Below are positions 44,275-57,013 of a stretch of 64,000 bases of DNA, piece by piece. Position numbers and translations under genes: made by a program. Below the pieces are notes generated by a model, which was not told the origin of the DNA, did not search any database, and saw only the letters and a program-made list of their open reading frames with translations. Source of the DNA: Humulus lupulus (lineage: Eukaryota; Streptophyta; Magnoliopsida; Rosales; Cannabaceae); assembly GCF_963169125.1 (NCBI RefSeq), contig NC_084802.1, forward strand, positions 33,138,107 through 33,202,106. Direction: 5' to 3'. Position 1 is the stretch's first letter. Each line of letters opens with the position of its first letter.

Positions 44275-46576
44275 TACCAATACAGTTCAAAATGTTAATA
44301 CTTGGCATTCCAAACTTGGCCATCCATCCTCAAGATTTTTGTCTCAAGTTCCTCATTCTGGCTCAATTCGAGACCTGAAATTCTGTGAGGCATGTCAGCA
44401 AGGAAAGAGACACAAACTCCCTTTTTTATCTGTCTTGTAACAAAGCCACTCAGCCATTGGAATTAATTCACATTGATTTGTGGGGTCCCTCTCATTTGAC
44501 TTCTAAGGAAGGCTTTAAGTATTACATTCATTTTATTGATGATTTTAGTCAATTTACATGGATTTTTCCACTTGTTCTGAAGTCTCAAGCCTTTGATGTT
44601 TTCTTACAGTTCAAAGTTTTGGTTGAAAAACAATTTGGTTTGCCTATAAAAGTTGTCCAGTCAGATTGGGGGAGGGGGGGGGGGGGGTGAATACAGACCA
44701 TTCAAGAATTATTTGGTTTCTCAGGGCATCAAATTTCAACATCCTTGTCCTCATAGTCATGAGAAAAATGGTAGAGTTGAAAGGAAGCATTGTCATATTA
44801 CTAAAGCTTGTTTGGTTTTGCTTGCTAAATCTAGTTTGGACTTGTCTTAATGGTGGCATGTTTTTCAAAGTGTTGTCTATGTTATCAATAGACTTCCTAC
44901 TCCTATGCTTCATCATACGTCTCCTTATGAGTGTCTCTTTCACAAGAAACCAGATTATACATTTTTGAAGACTTTTGGGTGTGCTTGTTACCCTCATATT
45001 CGGCCTTATTTGCACACAAGCTCAATTTTTGGTCTTAAAAGTGTGTGTTTCTTGGCTACTCTATGCATCACAAAGGTTACTTATGTCAAAACTCTGAAGG
45101 CAAAGTGTATATATCTCAAAATGTGGTCTTTGATGAGACTAATTTTCCAACTCTTTCTTACAACTTGTCCACGTCTCAGGTACACTTTACTGATTCTACT
45201 TGTTTTTCTAATGCCATTTTTACAACCTCACCAATTTTAGCAGCTTATAATTCTCTTCCTCCTGTTTCTGTTGAGGTTTCATCATCTGAGCCTTGTCGAG
45301 ATGTCTCTCCAGACATGTTTTCTCATGATGCTACTCTTGATTTTTCTCTTGTTGTTGGTTCTTTGGCTAATCTTCACCTTGTTGATCATGGTGCTTCTAT
45401 TTCCCCTATTGCTAAAGCTGCTCATTTTTCTGAACCTGATGCATTTTTGGGTTTGTCTAACTCATCCTCTGAGTCTCATACAAGTGTTTTTCCAACTCCT
45501 ACAGTAGTTGGACAATCTATTCATCCTATGACTACACATTCGAAGAATGGTATTTTTAAACCCAAAGCTTATTCAACCACTAAGCATCCTCTTCCTGAAT
45601 CCTTATTACCACGCGAGCCTACTTCTGTCAAAAAGGCTTTGTTGGATCCTACTTGGTTTAAGTCTATGCAAGTTGAATATGATGCGCTCATTGAAAATGG
45701 TTCTTGGATGCTATTCCATTTTGATTTTAATATGAGTCTTGTTGGAAATAAATGGGTTTTCAGGGTCAAGTTGAATGTTGATGGTACCCTTGACAAATAG
45801 AATATCGACTGGTTTCTAAAGGCTACTTACAAACTCCAGGTATTGACTATGCTGATACATTTAGTCTTGTTGTTAAGCCTGCTACTGTTTGTATAGTTCT
45901 TACTCTTGTTGTCTCTTTTAATTGGGAAGTAAAACAACTTGATGTAAGTAATGCATTTCTCAATGGTCATCTAGAAGAGGTTGTGTAGCAACCCGAAGGT
46001 TTTGTTGATGCTTCTATATCCACATATGTGTGTCGACTAAATAAGGCTTTATATGGATTGAAGCAATCTCCTCGTGCTTGGAATGACAAGCTCAAGAGCA
46101 GTCTTTTTCGGAATGGTTTTGTTGCTTCCAAACCTGATTCCTCTTTGTTTGTCTATGGCTCTAGTGATCATTTGGTCATTTTATTGGTTTATCTTGATGA
46201 CATATTAATTACAGGTTATTTGATTACTAGGCTGATTGTAGAATTAAACAAGGTTTTTTCTCTTAAGGATTTTGGTGCTGTGCACTATTTTCTTGGTGTG
46301 GAAATCCATAGAACTACTAGTGGTATGTATCTTTCTCAAAGTAAATATATCATTGATCTTCTTGTTAAATTACACATGGATGGAGCAAAAGCTAGTCCTA
46401 GCCCTACTAGCACTTCCCATAAGTTGTCTCTTCAAGATGGTGTCCCTTTCTCTGATATTTCTTTATATCACAGTACTTTAGGTGCATTGCAGTTTCTTAA
46501 ACTTACAAGGCTTGATGTTGCTTTTATTATTAATAAGCTTAGTCAATTCATTCATGCTCCTACTGATATACATTGG
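44275..46576 (+). pseudogene. E11 copia pol: GAG-pre-integrase, integrase, RT
   Basis: WHSKLGHPSSRF with CEACQQGKRHK (zinc finger), LIHIDLWGPS with the first catalytic D, FIDDFSQFTW, the second D in VVQSDWG (about 44664), and E in NGRVERKHCH. RT has [14 protein letters not shown] sequence near 45940, [15 protein letters not shown] (about 46040) and [10 protein letters not shown] (about 46190; YLDD instead of the usual YVDD). A G homopolymer at 44672-44687 disturbs integrase immediately after the second D. Several stops are present. Ends at IHAPTDIHW, where E12 begins. Confidence 0.85.
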
Positions 46577-47710
46577 TGAAATTCCATTTTTAGTAATTAC
46601 CAAATAAATTAAACCATGTGAATTAATTAAAGTGCAGAATGGTAATTAAATGTTTAAACAGATGTCCGTTCTGTAGGGACAGAATCCAAACTTGTCACGA
46701 CGAAAACTGAACACAATAAAAAGACAGTGCAAAAACAATTAAAGAACACAGCGAATTTTTACAAGGTTCAGAAACCCTTTCAGATAACCTACTCCTTCGG
46801 GCCACGCCCAGAGAATAAAATCAATTAATAAAGAATTACACGCACAAAATATTGACTTATACAAAACAAGACTCCCTCTTGAGATTTGCCGCAACTTTGT
46901 TGTACTTCTCTTCACCAATCTGATCTTGATTGAAATGCTCAACCACTTGAACTCCCTTCAATGGCCAGCGAGTGCTTGCATCCTCCCGACGCAAGGCTTG
47001 TAAAAATCCTCCCCCGAAGATTATAAAAGTTGTGTTCAAATTACAAAGTGTATTCACTCGTGAACATGGTATAAACTCACCACAAATACTAAACACTCAT
47101 TTTTTCACAAGATCACGTGAATACTATGATCTTGAATACAAAGAAGGAACTCTCACAAATATTACAATACACTCACAAATTATGCATCTAAGCGTCCAGT
47201 CTTTCTCAATGCCTTAGAAGCCTATTTATAGAGTCTATTTTGTGCTCATAAAGGCTGAGAAAGAGTCTCCCAATAAAGGCAAGAATATTTGAAGATATTC
47301 TTGATTGATAAAGAATTGCCTTTTGTAGAAGATACTGATCCGAGAGATACGATTTTGGTGGAGACAACTAATACCTGTGTCGGATCAAAATGCTCAAGAT
47401 AGAAATAATAATTAATGACATCAAAGATTAAGTTTCCTGAATTTTAATATCTTGAGCTGCACGAAAAATTAAAGTCAAATAGTCCAAAAACGATTTTGAG
47501 TAAGTACAGAATATTTGCTTTAAATAAACAAGATATATCTTCCCTTTATAAACATATTGTGATAAAATCAAGCTAAATAAGGAATGTAAATATTCCAAAA
47601 ATCACAAGAAAGGGAAAGTGAATTCCGAAAATCACAATAAAGGGAAAACAAAAAATGATCTTTTAATTAAAAAGATATTTCTATAAAATATGCCAATTTT
47701 AGGATTTACA
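46577..47710 (-). repeat. E12 3' LTR (1134 bp, full length)
   Basis: On the plus strand TGAAATTCCATTTTTAG to TTAGGATTTACA. The minus-strand TATA box (CTATAAATAGG) is at 47221-47232. About 374 bp (roughly 46700-47080) have no counterpart in the other LTR. Confidence 0.9.
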
Positions 47711-47728
47711 ATCTCCCTCTTTGGCAAT
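47711..47728 (-). other. E12 polypurine tract
   Basis: The minus strand reads CAAAGAGGGAGAT directly before the LTR start. Confidence 0.75.
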
Positions 47729-48060
47729 TTTATAGATAAAGCATATCTATTTTTTAAAAGATCCATGCATAAAACAAGTGAGTGCTTAAATTCACAAGAG
47801 TCACAAAATGACTCCCCCTGCCAAAAATAACCAAAGCACAAGACAAAAATAGTTAACAAAAACAATAATCAACTCAGGTCAACCAACATAATTAAAGTAC
47901 CAAAAATAGAGTTACTCCCTAAGTTACTCCCTCTCCCCCTCATTGTCTAAGAAAATGCCAAAGAACAAAGGAAAGGAAACCAAAAGAAAGACGCATCTAG
48001 TGTTCTTTTACATTTGTCAAAAGCAAATAAAAATAGATCGAAAGGAACGATAACCGTCAT

Positions 48061-49834
48061 GGAGCAGGAGTGGTGGATGCATTGATAATGGCCAACAAAG
48101 CAAGAATTTGGTGCTAAGTATCCTCCATGAGAGTGAACCGCTCAGAGAGACTTGTAATTCCTATCTGGACAGAAGCAATAGAAGTTGGGACAACAGGAGT
48201 GTCAGACGCGACATTGCCAGACCTAGAACCAGCCAAATTAATGCCTTTGACCTTTCGAGCTGTGGACGGAGCATGGTCATCTTTAACAGTGTAGGTAGGA
48301 CCAACCAAAGGAGAAGTCAAGGTCTCATGGGACTTCTTGAATGGACGCTAAGAGTCCAAAAGTTTGTAAATGACTTGCGGAAACATCAAGTGTTGACCCT
48401 TGCATTTGGCACCACTCAATGACATGATTTAATCAAAAATAACAGCAGCAAGATCGATGGTGACACCAGTCCCAATTTTGAACAATAGAAAAACCATATC
48501 TTGAGTGATGGTCGAGGAATTAGTGGTAGGCATCTAATTAAACATTACAAATTTGAAAAGTGCACCATAATAGTGAGTAAGATCCGAGACTCGTAGAGAG
48601 GCCCTTGGTTCCCACACCATTGCTTGACCAACCAATTCAGAAAAGACTTGATCCTTTACAAACTCAATAGAATAATTAATCTCAACAGGAACAAGATTGA
48701 GGGCCTTAGCAATTTCAGTAGGACTAAACTTATACCAATGACCCCTAACATACACTTTATGAAACATAAAAGAAGTCTGATCTAACAACTCATCATTCAA
48801 ATTTGCATAAAATTCCTTAACAACCCGAGGCACAAAGCCAGACAAAGATCGCAACCAACCCCTTTCCTCTAAAGTAAGTAAGACCCCAAAAACACGATGA
48901 GGAGCAAAAAGTAAATTACACTCACTAATAAAGTGACGATGCTCATAAAATTGTATATTTTTCTCATTATCATTAAAACAGAAAGTAAGAGAATGAGCTT
49001 TGAAAGAACCTGAGGTACGAATAGGGGCACCTTTTTGTTTAGTGAGTTTTGAAGGCAATTCGTGAAAGGCCAATGGTGTTGTGCCCTTTGGGTCAGATGC
49101 AACAGGAGTGGCTTCTGATGGGTCTTCTTCAGATTCAGACTCCTCCTCCAAATCGTCAAGAGGAACTTCAGGAATTGGCTCGGTCAAGGAAGGGTCCAAC
49201 TCAGGCAGTGAGTCTTCCATTTCAGGAGAAACATCCTCTGACGAGGTGCAAGGAGGTGGATTGATTTTTGCCTTCAATTTGAATCTTGATAAAGGAGATG
49301 AATCAAAGATGGAGCTGGTACCTTTTGCTGGAGCCACTTTGGCCTTCTTGGTTCTCTTTGTTCCAGCGGCTTTGGATTTGTGTTTTCCCTTTGCCTTGGG
49401 GTTAATACATCAGGAAATAACGAAGATTCAGAGTCATGTTCAGATGGATCAGACACAGCTTCAGTGGAGACTGATTGGGAATGACTTGTATTCAAGGCAG
49501 GATTGGATTTTACTTGACCTTCGGATGAGGCAAGTGGAATCACCAAGGCTAGGTTTTGCTGAGTATCAAGGTTGGGATAGGTAACTCCTTTAGTTGTAGC
49601 CTCAATCAAAGTAGCTCCTTCAGGACCCGAAATGGCAAGAACCTTCTTTCTTGCTGTGGTCTTGGGTTGACGACCTGTAGGAGGAGAGACAGCAGGGATA
49701 GATGCTAAAGTAGTCAGAGTGGCAGAGGGAACTGTCTCATGAACTTTCTCCTTTTGAGACTTCACAGATTTGGAGGAAGAACCCCGACCTCGAGTCTTCA
49801 TGGCTGCCAAGAAAGAAACAAGTGAAACACACAA
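48061..49834 (-). pseudogene. E12 accessory ORF downstream of pol (putative plant transposon protein domain)
   Basis: Same strand as pol. The upstream part (49834-49274) is Ser/Pro/Lys-rich with an apparent start at MKTRGRGSSSK. One frameshift near 49400 leads to the second part (to 48534): a very basic stretch, an acidic region (EEESESEEDPSEA), then a globular domain with EFYANLNDELL, HKVYVRGHWYKFSPTEI and ALNLVPVE, resembling the putative plant transposon protein (Transposase_32-like) domain. After a TAG at 48534 more coding-like sequence continues to about 48061. No signal peptide or membrane segment is visible, so it is not an obvious envelope protein, although SIRE ORFs in this place have been called env-like. 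Function unknown. Confidence 0.75.
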
Positions 49835-50899
49835 AGAACAAAACCCTAAACACTTTGGTTATAAGTGAGAGAGAAAAACTAGAAAACACTGAGAATTAAA
49901 CAACCAAAGTGAATCCGAATATATAGAGTATTCGGTGCACAAATGAGGCAAATTCGAAAATGGGTAACCGGATTTAATGTGATAAATGCCAAAATATCTC
50001 CTTTTTAAAACAAATTCTTTCACACCTCAAAATTGAAAACTTTTTGCATGATTTTGAATATATTGAGATAAAACAAATAAATTGTATCAATTAGTTTTTC
50101 AAACTTTTCTTTTGTTTTTTTTTAATTACACGGTCAAAAACAGATTTTATTTTAACATTATTTTTTTTTTTTAAAAAAAACAATTGCCGAAAATAAAAAG
50201 TAAATTGCCATACCATGTGTCTATGTAAATGTTTTGTCCTGTTCAAGAAAAACAAGATAACTATATTTTTCACAAATTAGAGAAATGAGTTATAATTCAA
50301 ATACTAAATGACCATAATTCGAAAAAAAAATATACCAATCACAAAACATATTTTAATCAGTTCATTATATGTATGAGTCTTACAACAATTTTACACAGTT
50401 TAGTCAACAGCCATATGTGTGTGCATGTGTAATCAATTTGGCGTTTCTTTTTGGCCTTTTAAAGCTAGGGTCATTACCCATATGTGGAAATTGTAGCCTT
50501 TTTTTTCAAATTGTAACCATAATGGAGGCTATAACTCGTATACTGATGGCAGCCCTTTACACTGGTAGAGTATCCTCCAATATAATTGCTAATTACCTGG
50601 TACCAACTTACTCAGTGTCGACTTTCACACATCAGTATAGGTAGCTCTTTTCCAAAATGGAGCTTGAAAAAGAAACTGGATTAAGGAATGCTCATACAAA
50701 ACAAACATAATGATTTGATCAAATATAAATTGGATGGTCTATAATTTTTCAAATATGGTTTTTATTCCTCACAAAGTATAAGAATTATAATGTTCATTTT
50801 CTAAAATTAAAAAAAAAAATGCTCATCAAATTTCTTCCAAACAGGACAAGAGATTACACAAACACATATGCACGGCAAGACAATCAATTTATTGGCAAT
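49835..50899. other. E12 spacer between pol and accessory ORF
   Basis: About 1 kb of AT-rich DNA without coding support; poly-A/T tracts lie at 50113-50180. A minus-strand TATA-like word (CTCTATATATTCGG) at 49915-49928, about 115 bp upstream of the accessory start, could be a separate promoter. Confidence 0.5.
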
Positions 50900-53800
50900 T
50901 TCAAATAAAACAAACCCCCAAGGATTTCCTGAGGGAATCAAATCTGACCATGTCTAAAGCTTTAGTAAAAATATCTGCAATTTGTTTGTTAGTCTCAACA
51001 TATTCTAAAATCAATGTTTTGTTTTCAACAAGTTCCCTAATAAAATGATGACAAATGTCAATATGTTTGGTGCGAGAGTGCTGAACAGGATTTTTGGAGA
51101 TATTAATAGCACTTGTATTATCATAAAAATGGTTAAAGTTATAATATCAAACCCATAGTCTGCCAACATTTGTTTCATCCACAAAAGTTGAGTACAACAG
51201 CTCCCAGCAGCAATGTACTCAGCTTCAGCTGTTGACAAAGAGATGGAGTTTTGTTTTTTGCTATGCCAGGAGACCAAATTGTTTCCTAAGTAAAAACAAC
51301 CACCACTTGTACTTTTGCGATCATCAGTGTTTCCTGCCCAATCTGCATCACTATAACACAAGGTTAGAATTTATTTCTTTGGAGTACCAAATTCCTAAAT
51401 CAAGAGTACTATTGATGTAACAAATAATTCTTTTTACAGCAGTCACATGAGACTCCATGGGGTTCCCTTGGAAACGAGCACACACTCCAACATTATAACT
51501 GATGTCAGGGCGACTAGCAGTTAAGTATAGGAGACTCCCAATCCTACTCCTTTAAAGAGTTGGATCAACCTTCTTCCCATTCTCATCTTTAGATAGTTTG
51601 ATGGTAGTTCCCATGGGAGTTTTAGCATGTTTAGATGTATGGAGTCTAAATCTCTTCACTAAATTTATGGCATACTTACTTTGTGAAATGAAAATTCCCT
51701 CGTCTGACTGCTTCACTTGGAGTCCTAAGAAAAAATTGAGTTCTCCTACCATGCTCATCTCAAACTCTTCCTGCATTTGTTTCACAAATTCCTACACTAG
51801 AGAATCATTAGTAGAGCCAAACACTATATCATCAACATATATTTGTGCTATCATAATATTTGTATCAACATTTTTTATAAACAGTGTTTTGTCTACTCCC
51901 CCTCTCTTGTATCCCTTTGAGACCAAAAAATGAGTTAGTCTTTCATACCAAGCCCGTGTGGCTTCTTTCAACCCATACAAAGCTTTTTGTAATTCAAAAA
52001 ACATGATTAGGACAGTAAGGATCCTCAAACCCTTTGGGTTGTTCCACATAAGCTTCTTCATTCAAAAATCCATTTAAAAAAGCGGATTTGACATTCATTT
52101 GGAACAATTTAAAACCAATAACACATGAAATAGCTAGTAATAATCATATGGATTCAAGTCTTGCAACAATGGATTCAAGTCTCATCAAAATCAATTCCTT
52201 CAACTTGAGTGTACCCTTGTGCAACTAGTCTAGCTTTATTTCTTATTATGGTCCCAAATTCATCAGTTTTATTTTTAAATATCCACTTTGTACCTATAAC
52301 ATTAGTATGACTCGGTCTAGGGACAAGGATCCATACCTCATTCCTTGTGAATTGATCTAGCTCTTCTTGCATAGCATTGATCCATGATTCATCATTTAAG
52401 GCTTCCTTCACATTTTTGGTTCCAATGTAGAAGTAAAACAAACAAATTGAACCAAGTTTACATACCTCTTTCGAGTGACCATACTCTCTTCAAGATTTCC
52501 CAAAATGAGATCAGAAGGGTGATTCTTTTTTACTTTGGTTGATGGTTCTTTTTTAATGGAGTCAGAAGAAATAACTGGATTTTCCTTCTCTATTTGTCCA
52601 GTTGTTGTTTCGACAGAATCAGCGTCTGATACATCATCAGTGGTTTTTGTCGCCTCTGAAGGTTGTGCTGTCAAATCTGCCATTTCTTTATGATGTCGAA
52701 CACCAATGAACCTGTCAATTTCCTCCTCATTGAAGTACTCAAAAAAATATTTTAGATCATCTACAACCACATTAGCAGATTCCATAATAGTTTGGGTTCT
52801 CATGTTATAAACACGATAAGCCCTACTATTGGTGGAATATCCAAGAAAAACTCCCACATCGCTTTTGGCAACAAATTTGCCCAGATTCTCACGATCTCTA
52901 AGAATATAACACAGACAGCCAAATACATGAAAATAATTGACATTGAGTTTTCTACCTTTCTAGATTTCATATGGAGTTTTATTTGTACCTGGGCGGTGAA
53001 AAACACGATTAATTGTGTAACACGCAGTTTTAATTGCTTCAGCCCACAATTTCTTTGTGAGTTTTTTGCTATTTAGCATAACTCTGGCCATTTCTTGCAA
53101 AGTATGATTTTTCCGCTCCACTACCCCATTTTGTTCTAGGGTTTTGGGAGCAGAAAATTCATGCAAAATTCCAAAAGATTTATAATATTCATCATAAACA
53201 CAATTTTCAAACTCCTTACCATGATCACTTCGTATTCTTACAATATTTCCAATGTTATAATTTTTTTCAACTCTTAGTCTTGTACATAGAGTTTGAAAAG
53301 CTTCAAATGTATCTAATTTTTCTCTTAAGAAATCTACCCAAGTAAATCTAGAAAAATCATCCACACATACAAAAATGTATCTCTTACCATTAATACTTTC
53401 AACCTGTATAGGACCCATGAGATCCTTATGCAATAATTCTAACACATTTGAAGTATTAATATTAGATAGTGCTTTATGGGAAATTTTCAATTGTTTTCCC
53501 AATTGACATGATTCACACTTACCAAATGATTCTTTACCCAGCTTGGGTATACCACGAATGAGACCTGCATTAGCAATCTTTTTTAAGTTTTTGAAATTTA
53601 TATGTCCAAGGTTTTCATGCCACAAATCAGTATTATTAAAACTTGATGATGACGCATGACATGTGAATTTTTGTGTGAGTGTGTAACAATTATCTAAAGA
53701 ATGAGAACCTTTAACAACAATGTCACCACTTTGATTTACAACATTACTTTCATCATGTAAAAAATTAACAAGAAAACCTTGGTCACAAATTTGGCTTATG

Positions 53801-54045
53801 CTAATTAAGTTGGCTTTCAGCCCATCAACAAGAAGCACATTTTTCAGTTTTGGTAACCCTTCAATGTTTAGAGTACCTTTACCTAAAATATTTCCTGTCA
53901 TTCCATCCTCAAATGATACTACTCCACACTTCAAGGATTTGAAGTTAGTGAGTATGTTGGCATTACCTGTCATATATCTTGAACAACCACTATCAAAGTA
54001 CCATGAACTAGATGCATGCATTTTATGACAAGTAAAGGTAGCCAA
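50900..54045 (-). pseudogene. E12 pol: protease, integrase, RT, RNase H
   Basis: The protease motif WYFDSGCSRYMTG is at about 54000. GAG-pre-integrase has LGHINFKNL and CESCQLGKQ. Integrase carries D in HKDLMGPIQ, D in IRSDHGKEFE and E in NGVVERKNH. RT shows GTKWIFKNKTDEFG (about 52290), LYGLKEATRAWYERL and IYVDDIVFGS (about 51830). RNase H has CYSDADWAGNTDDRKS, STAEAEYIA and the C-terminal ADIFTKALD near 50960. The frame is nearly continuous, with a few stops (near 52960, 52170, 51790, 51550) and a short frameshift near 52410, so decay is recent. Confidence 0.9.
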
Positions 54046-54145
54046 GCAAACAAAGTAATCTTTCTTGACCCATATTATTTTTTATTTTGAATTTCTTTTG
54101 GTCAAGAATTGATTCATGCTACCAAAGTGTTTAACATAATTCTTT

Positions 54146-55764
54146 TTAAAAAAAATTTAACAGAGAAAAATACTTAGGTCTTATGTGTCCTTTCATCCCA
54201 CAAAAATGACAAAATGGTACAAATTGTCCAATGTTTCTTTTTGGAGAAATTTTCTTTAGTTGTAGATCTATTGGAACAGATGACAACTTCGTGGTCTCTG
54301 AAGAGTTACTTGTTCCTTCAAAACGGTTAGTTGGCACAACAGTAGGATAATTCATGGATTTTACAAAAACTGTTTTTCTTGAGGATTCAGATCCATTAGA
54401 TCCTAATCCACTATAATCACCAGCCTTTTTTCCTGCAGAGAGAATATCATCCAAAATTCCAGATCTTGGATTAAGCATTTTGACACCTTTTTGAAAAAAA
54501 ATCAATTTCTTTACTCAAAGAATTAATTTCATCAGTTTTGGAAGCAATAATCATCTCAAGTTCTTCAATTTTTTCAACAATTTTTTTATTATAGCTAGCC
54601 ATTAGTCGATTCTCAGAGCAAACTTTCAGCCATTGATCATACATTATTTTATAAGACTATTTCAATGACTCCTCATCTAAGTCAGAATCATCAGAGTCAA
54701 TGTCAGAATTCTCATTAATCTGAACAGAATTATTAAAGCATAACACAACCTTGTAATCAACTGAAGAAAAAACCATACCTTTGTGAACAGAGGTTAAGGC
54801 AACACTGTTTTCTTCCTCATCGCTCTGTTCAGAGTCTTGATCATTCCACGTGGCTGTCATGACTTTCTTTTTCTTTAAGGTATTTGCACACTCAGATTGA
54901 ATGTGTCCAAATCCTTCGCATTCCCTGCACTGAATACCCTTTTTATTAGTGTCAAAGGATTTAGAAAAATTACATTTTGGTTTTTTGGATATGGCCTTTT
55001 TGTTTCCCAATTTCTTTATGTACTTTTGAAAAAAATTTGTTAACAAAGCCATCTCATCATCCTCATCATCTGAACTTTCCTTCTTTTCTAGAAGATTTCA
55101 AGGCAATAGATTTCTCCTTGATTTATTCTATTTTACCTTTTTGTCTAATTTGTTGGTTTAGTTCAAAATTTCGGAGTGAGCCCATCAATTCTTCTACTTT
55201 TATTTTGTCCAGATCTTTTGCTTCTTCAATTGCAGTCTTAGTCTGAAACCTGTCAGGGAGAACTCTAACAATTTTTCGAACCAAAACATTCTCTTCAAGT
55301 TTCTCACCAAGAGCAAAATATTCGTTAGCAATATCTGACAATTTCTCGTAAAATTTAGTGAGGGTTTCATTTTCAAATTTTGTTGTGAGCATAACAAGCC
55401 TAGAACGCTTGACATCAGCAGTTCCTTCAAATTAAGTTTGAAGGATTTGCCAAGCATCTTTGTCCAAAACACATGAAGAAATCAATTTAATGTAACATTC
55501 ACCAACACCATTAAAAATAGCATGTAATGCTTTATTATTACAACTGGACAGTTTATCTTCAGCATCAGTCCAATCAAGTTCAGATTTTACTATAGTTACA
55601 TCATTGCTTTCTGCTGGAGGAGTCCAACCACTCAAAACAGCTCTCCAAGCCTTTTCATCTTGAGATTTTATGAAGGCTCTCATTCTAACTTTCCAACATG
55701 GATAGTTTGAATCATTGAGTAAAGGGGGGCGAGTTATGGAGCCTCCTTCTGTGAAAAAAGACAT
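54146..55764 (-). pseudogene. E12 gag
   Basis: Starts MSFFTEGGSITRPPLLNDSN and has the UBN2-type capsid region (WKVRMRAFIKSQDEKAW, then LTKFYEKLSDIANEYFAL and LPDRFQTKTAIEEAKDL). The first zinc knuckle CRECEGFGHIQSEC is at about 54930 and a second, CHFCGMKGHIRPKYF, at about 54200 has lost its last Cys to Tyr/Phe. Stops lie near 55432, 55122 and 54657. It forms the particle that packages element RNA. Confidence 0.85.
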
Positions 55765-55820
55765 TGCAAGGACAAGAACAACAAATGAAATAAACCAATA
55801 TCACACTCAAAAATGAGTGA

Positions 55821-55834
55821 CCGCTCTGATACCA
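55821..55834 (-). other. E12 primer-binding site
   Basis: The minus strand reads TGGTATCAGAGCGG, matching the initiator tRNA-Met complement over 12 bases, 2 bases from the LTR. Confidence 0.9.
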
Positions 55835-55836
55835 AT

Positions 55837-56596
55837 TGAAATTCTATTTTTAGTAATTACCAAATTAATTAAACCATGTGAATTAATTAAAGTGCAGAAT
55901 GGTAATTAAATGATTAAACAGATATCCGTTCTGTCGGGACAGAATCCAAACTTGTCACGACAGAATACAAATGCTAAACACTCATTTTTTTCACAAGATC
56001 ATGTGAATACTATGATCTTGAATACAAAGAAGGAACTTTCACAAATATTACAATACACTCACAAATTATGCATCTAAGAGTTCGCTCTTTCTCAATGCCT
56101 TAGAAGCCTATTTATAGAGTTTATTTCGTGCTCATAAAGGCTAAGAAAGAATCTCCTAATAAAGGCAAGAATATTTGAAGATATTCTTGATTGATAAAGA
56201 ATTGCCTTTTTTAGAAGATACTGATCCGAGAGATACGATTTTGGTGGAGACAACTAATACCTGTGTCGGATCAAAATGCTCAAGATAGAAATAATAATTA
56301 ATGACATCAAAGATTAAGTTTCCTGAATTTTAATATCTTGAGCTGCACGAAAAATTAAAGTCAAATAGTCCAAAAACGATTTTGAGTAAGTACAGAATAT
56401 TTGCTTTAAATAAACAAGATATATCTTCCCTTTATAAACGTATTGTGATAAAATCAAGCTAAATAAGGAATGTAAATATTCCGAAAATCACAAGAAAAGG
56501 AAAGTGAATTCTGAAAATCACAATAAAGAGAAAACAAAAAATGAACTTTTAATTAAAAAGATATTTCTATAAAATATGCCAATTTTAGGATTTACA
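55837..56596 (-). repeat. E12 5' LTR (760 bp, internally deleted)
   Basis: TGAAATTCTATTTTTAG to TTAGGATTTACA on the plus strand. Compared with the 3' LTR it lacks about 374 bp near 55960. The TATA box region (56106-56117) is retained. Confidence 0.9.
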
Positions 56597-56748
56597 ATTA
56601 GGAAGCTTGTAAGAGGTTGTTACGCTACTTAAAAGGGACTATTCATGATGGTACTCTTCTCAAACCTGCCTTGCAACTTGATTTGGTGGCTTATTCTGAT
56701 GTGGATTGGGCTAGTTGTCCCAATGATCGACATTCTAATGATGGTTAT
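56597..56748 (+). pseudogene. E11 RNase H, first part
   Basis: [21 protein letters not shown] sequence leads to [18 protein letters not shown]. The first catalytic Asp of RNase H is present as YSDVDWA. It breaks off within GGTTAT at the E13 insertion. Confidence 0.85.
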
Positions 56749-56940
56749 TGTTAACAGTCAGAAAATAATGTCAATACGTTACAAATGGATGTTTCTGTTT
56801 CCTAAAGTCTATAGGAATTCTCTTTTATTGTATTTATGTTGTATTAAATATAGTTTAATGTGTAAATCTGTATATAAGCCTGAGTTCTAGTTTGTAAAAT
56901 ACACAGAAATAAAAACATACTTTTCTCTCCCATTTTTATA
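56749..56940 (+). repeat. E13 5' LTR (192 bp)
   Basis: TGTTAACAGTCAG to CCCATTTTTATA. A TATATAAG box is near 56869. The end is TA rather than the usual CA; both copies agree. Confidence 0.9.
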
Positions 56941-56953
56941 TGGTATCAGAGCC
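56941..56953 (+). other. E13 primer-binding site
   Basis: TGGTATCAGAGCC, a perfect initiator tRNA-Met complement, with no spacer after the LTR. Confidence 0.95.
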
Positions 56954-57013
56954 GTACGGTTCTTGTTTTTCTTTCTATCCTCTCTGATCGACTCCAAGAG
57001 GTTGTCGCAACTT

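Larger units (their letters stand above)
46577..56596 (-). mobile_element. E12: complete SIRE-like copia element (10,020 bp)
   Basis: LTRs at 46577-47710 and 55837-56596, a primer-binding site, gag with two zinc knuckles, pol, a long spacer, an extra sense ORF and a polypurine tract. The flanks ATTGG (46572-46576) and ATTAG (56597-56601) are the 5-bp target duplication with one substitution. Total length, gag type and an extra ORF downstream of pol fit the SIRE/Maximus lineage. LTRs agree at about 97% by eye apart from one large gap, so it is younger than E2. Confidence 0.9.

Noticed and set aside
48061..49834. Envelope gene of an endogenous retrovirus-like element
   Set aside because: No signal peptide, membrane helix or cleavage motif; domain fits a plant transposon-type protein.
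56941..56953. TGGTATCAGAGCC matches as possible tRNA gene ends (also 6816, 55821, 34299, 25332)
   Set aside because: They are primer-binding sites next to LTRs; no tRNA body is present.
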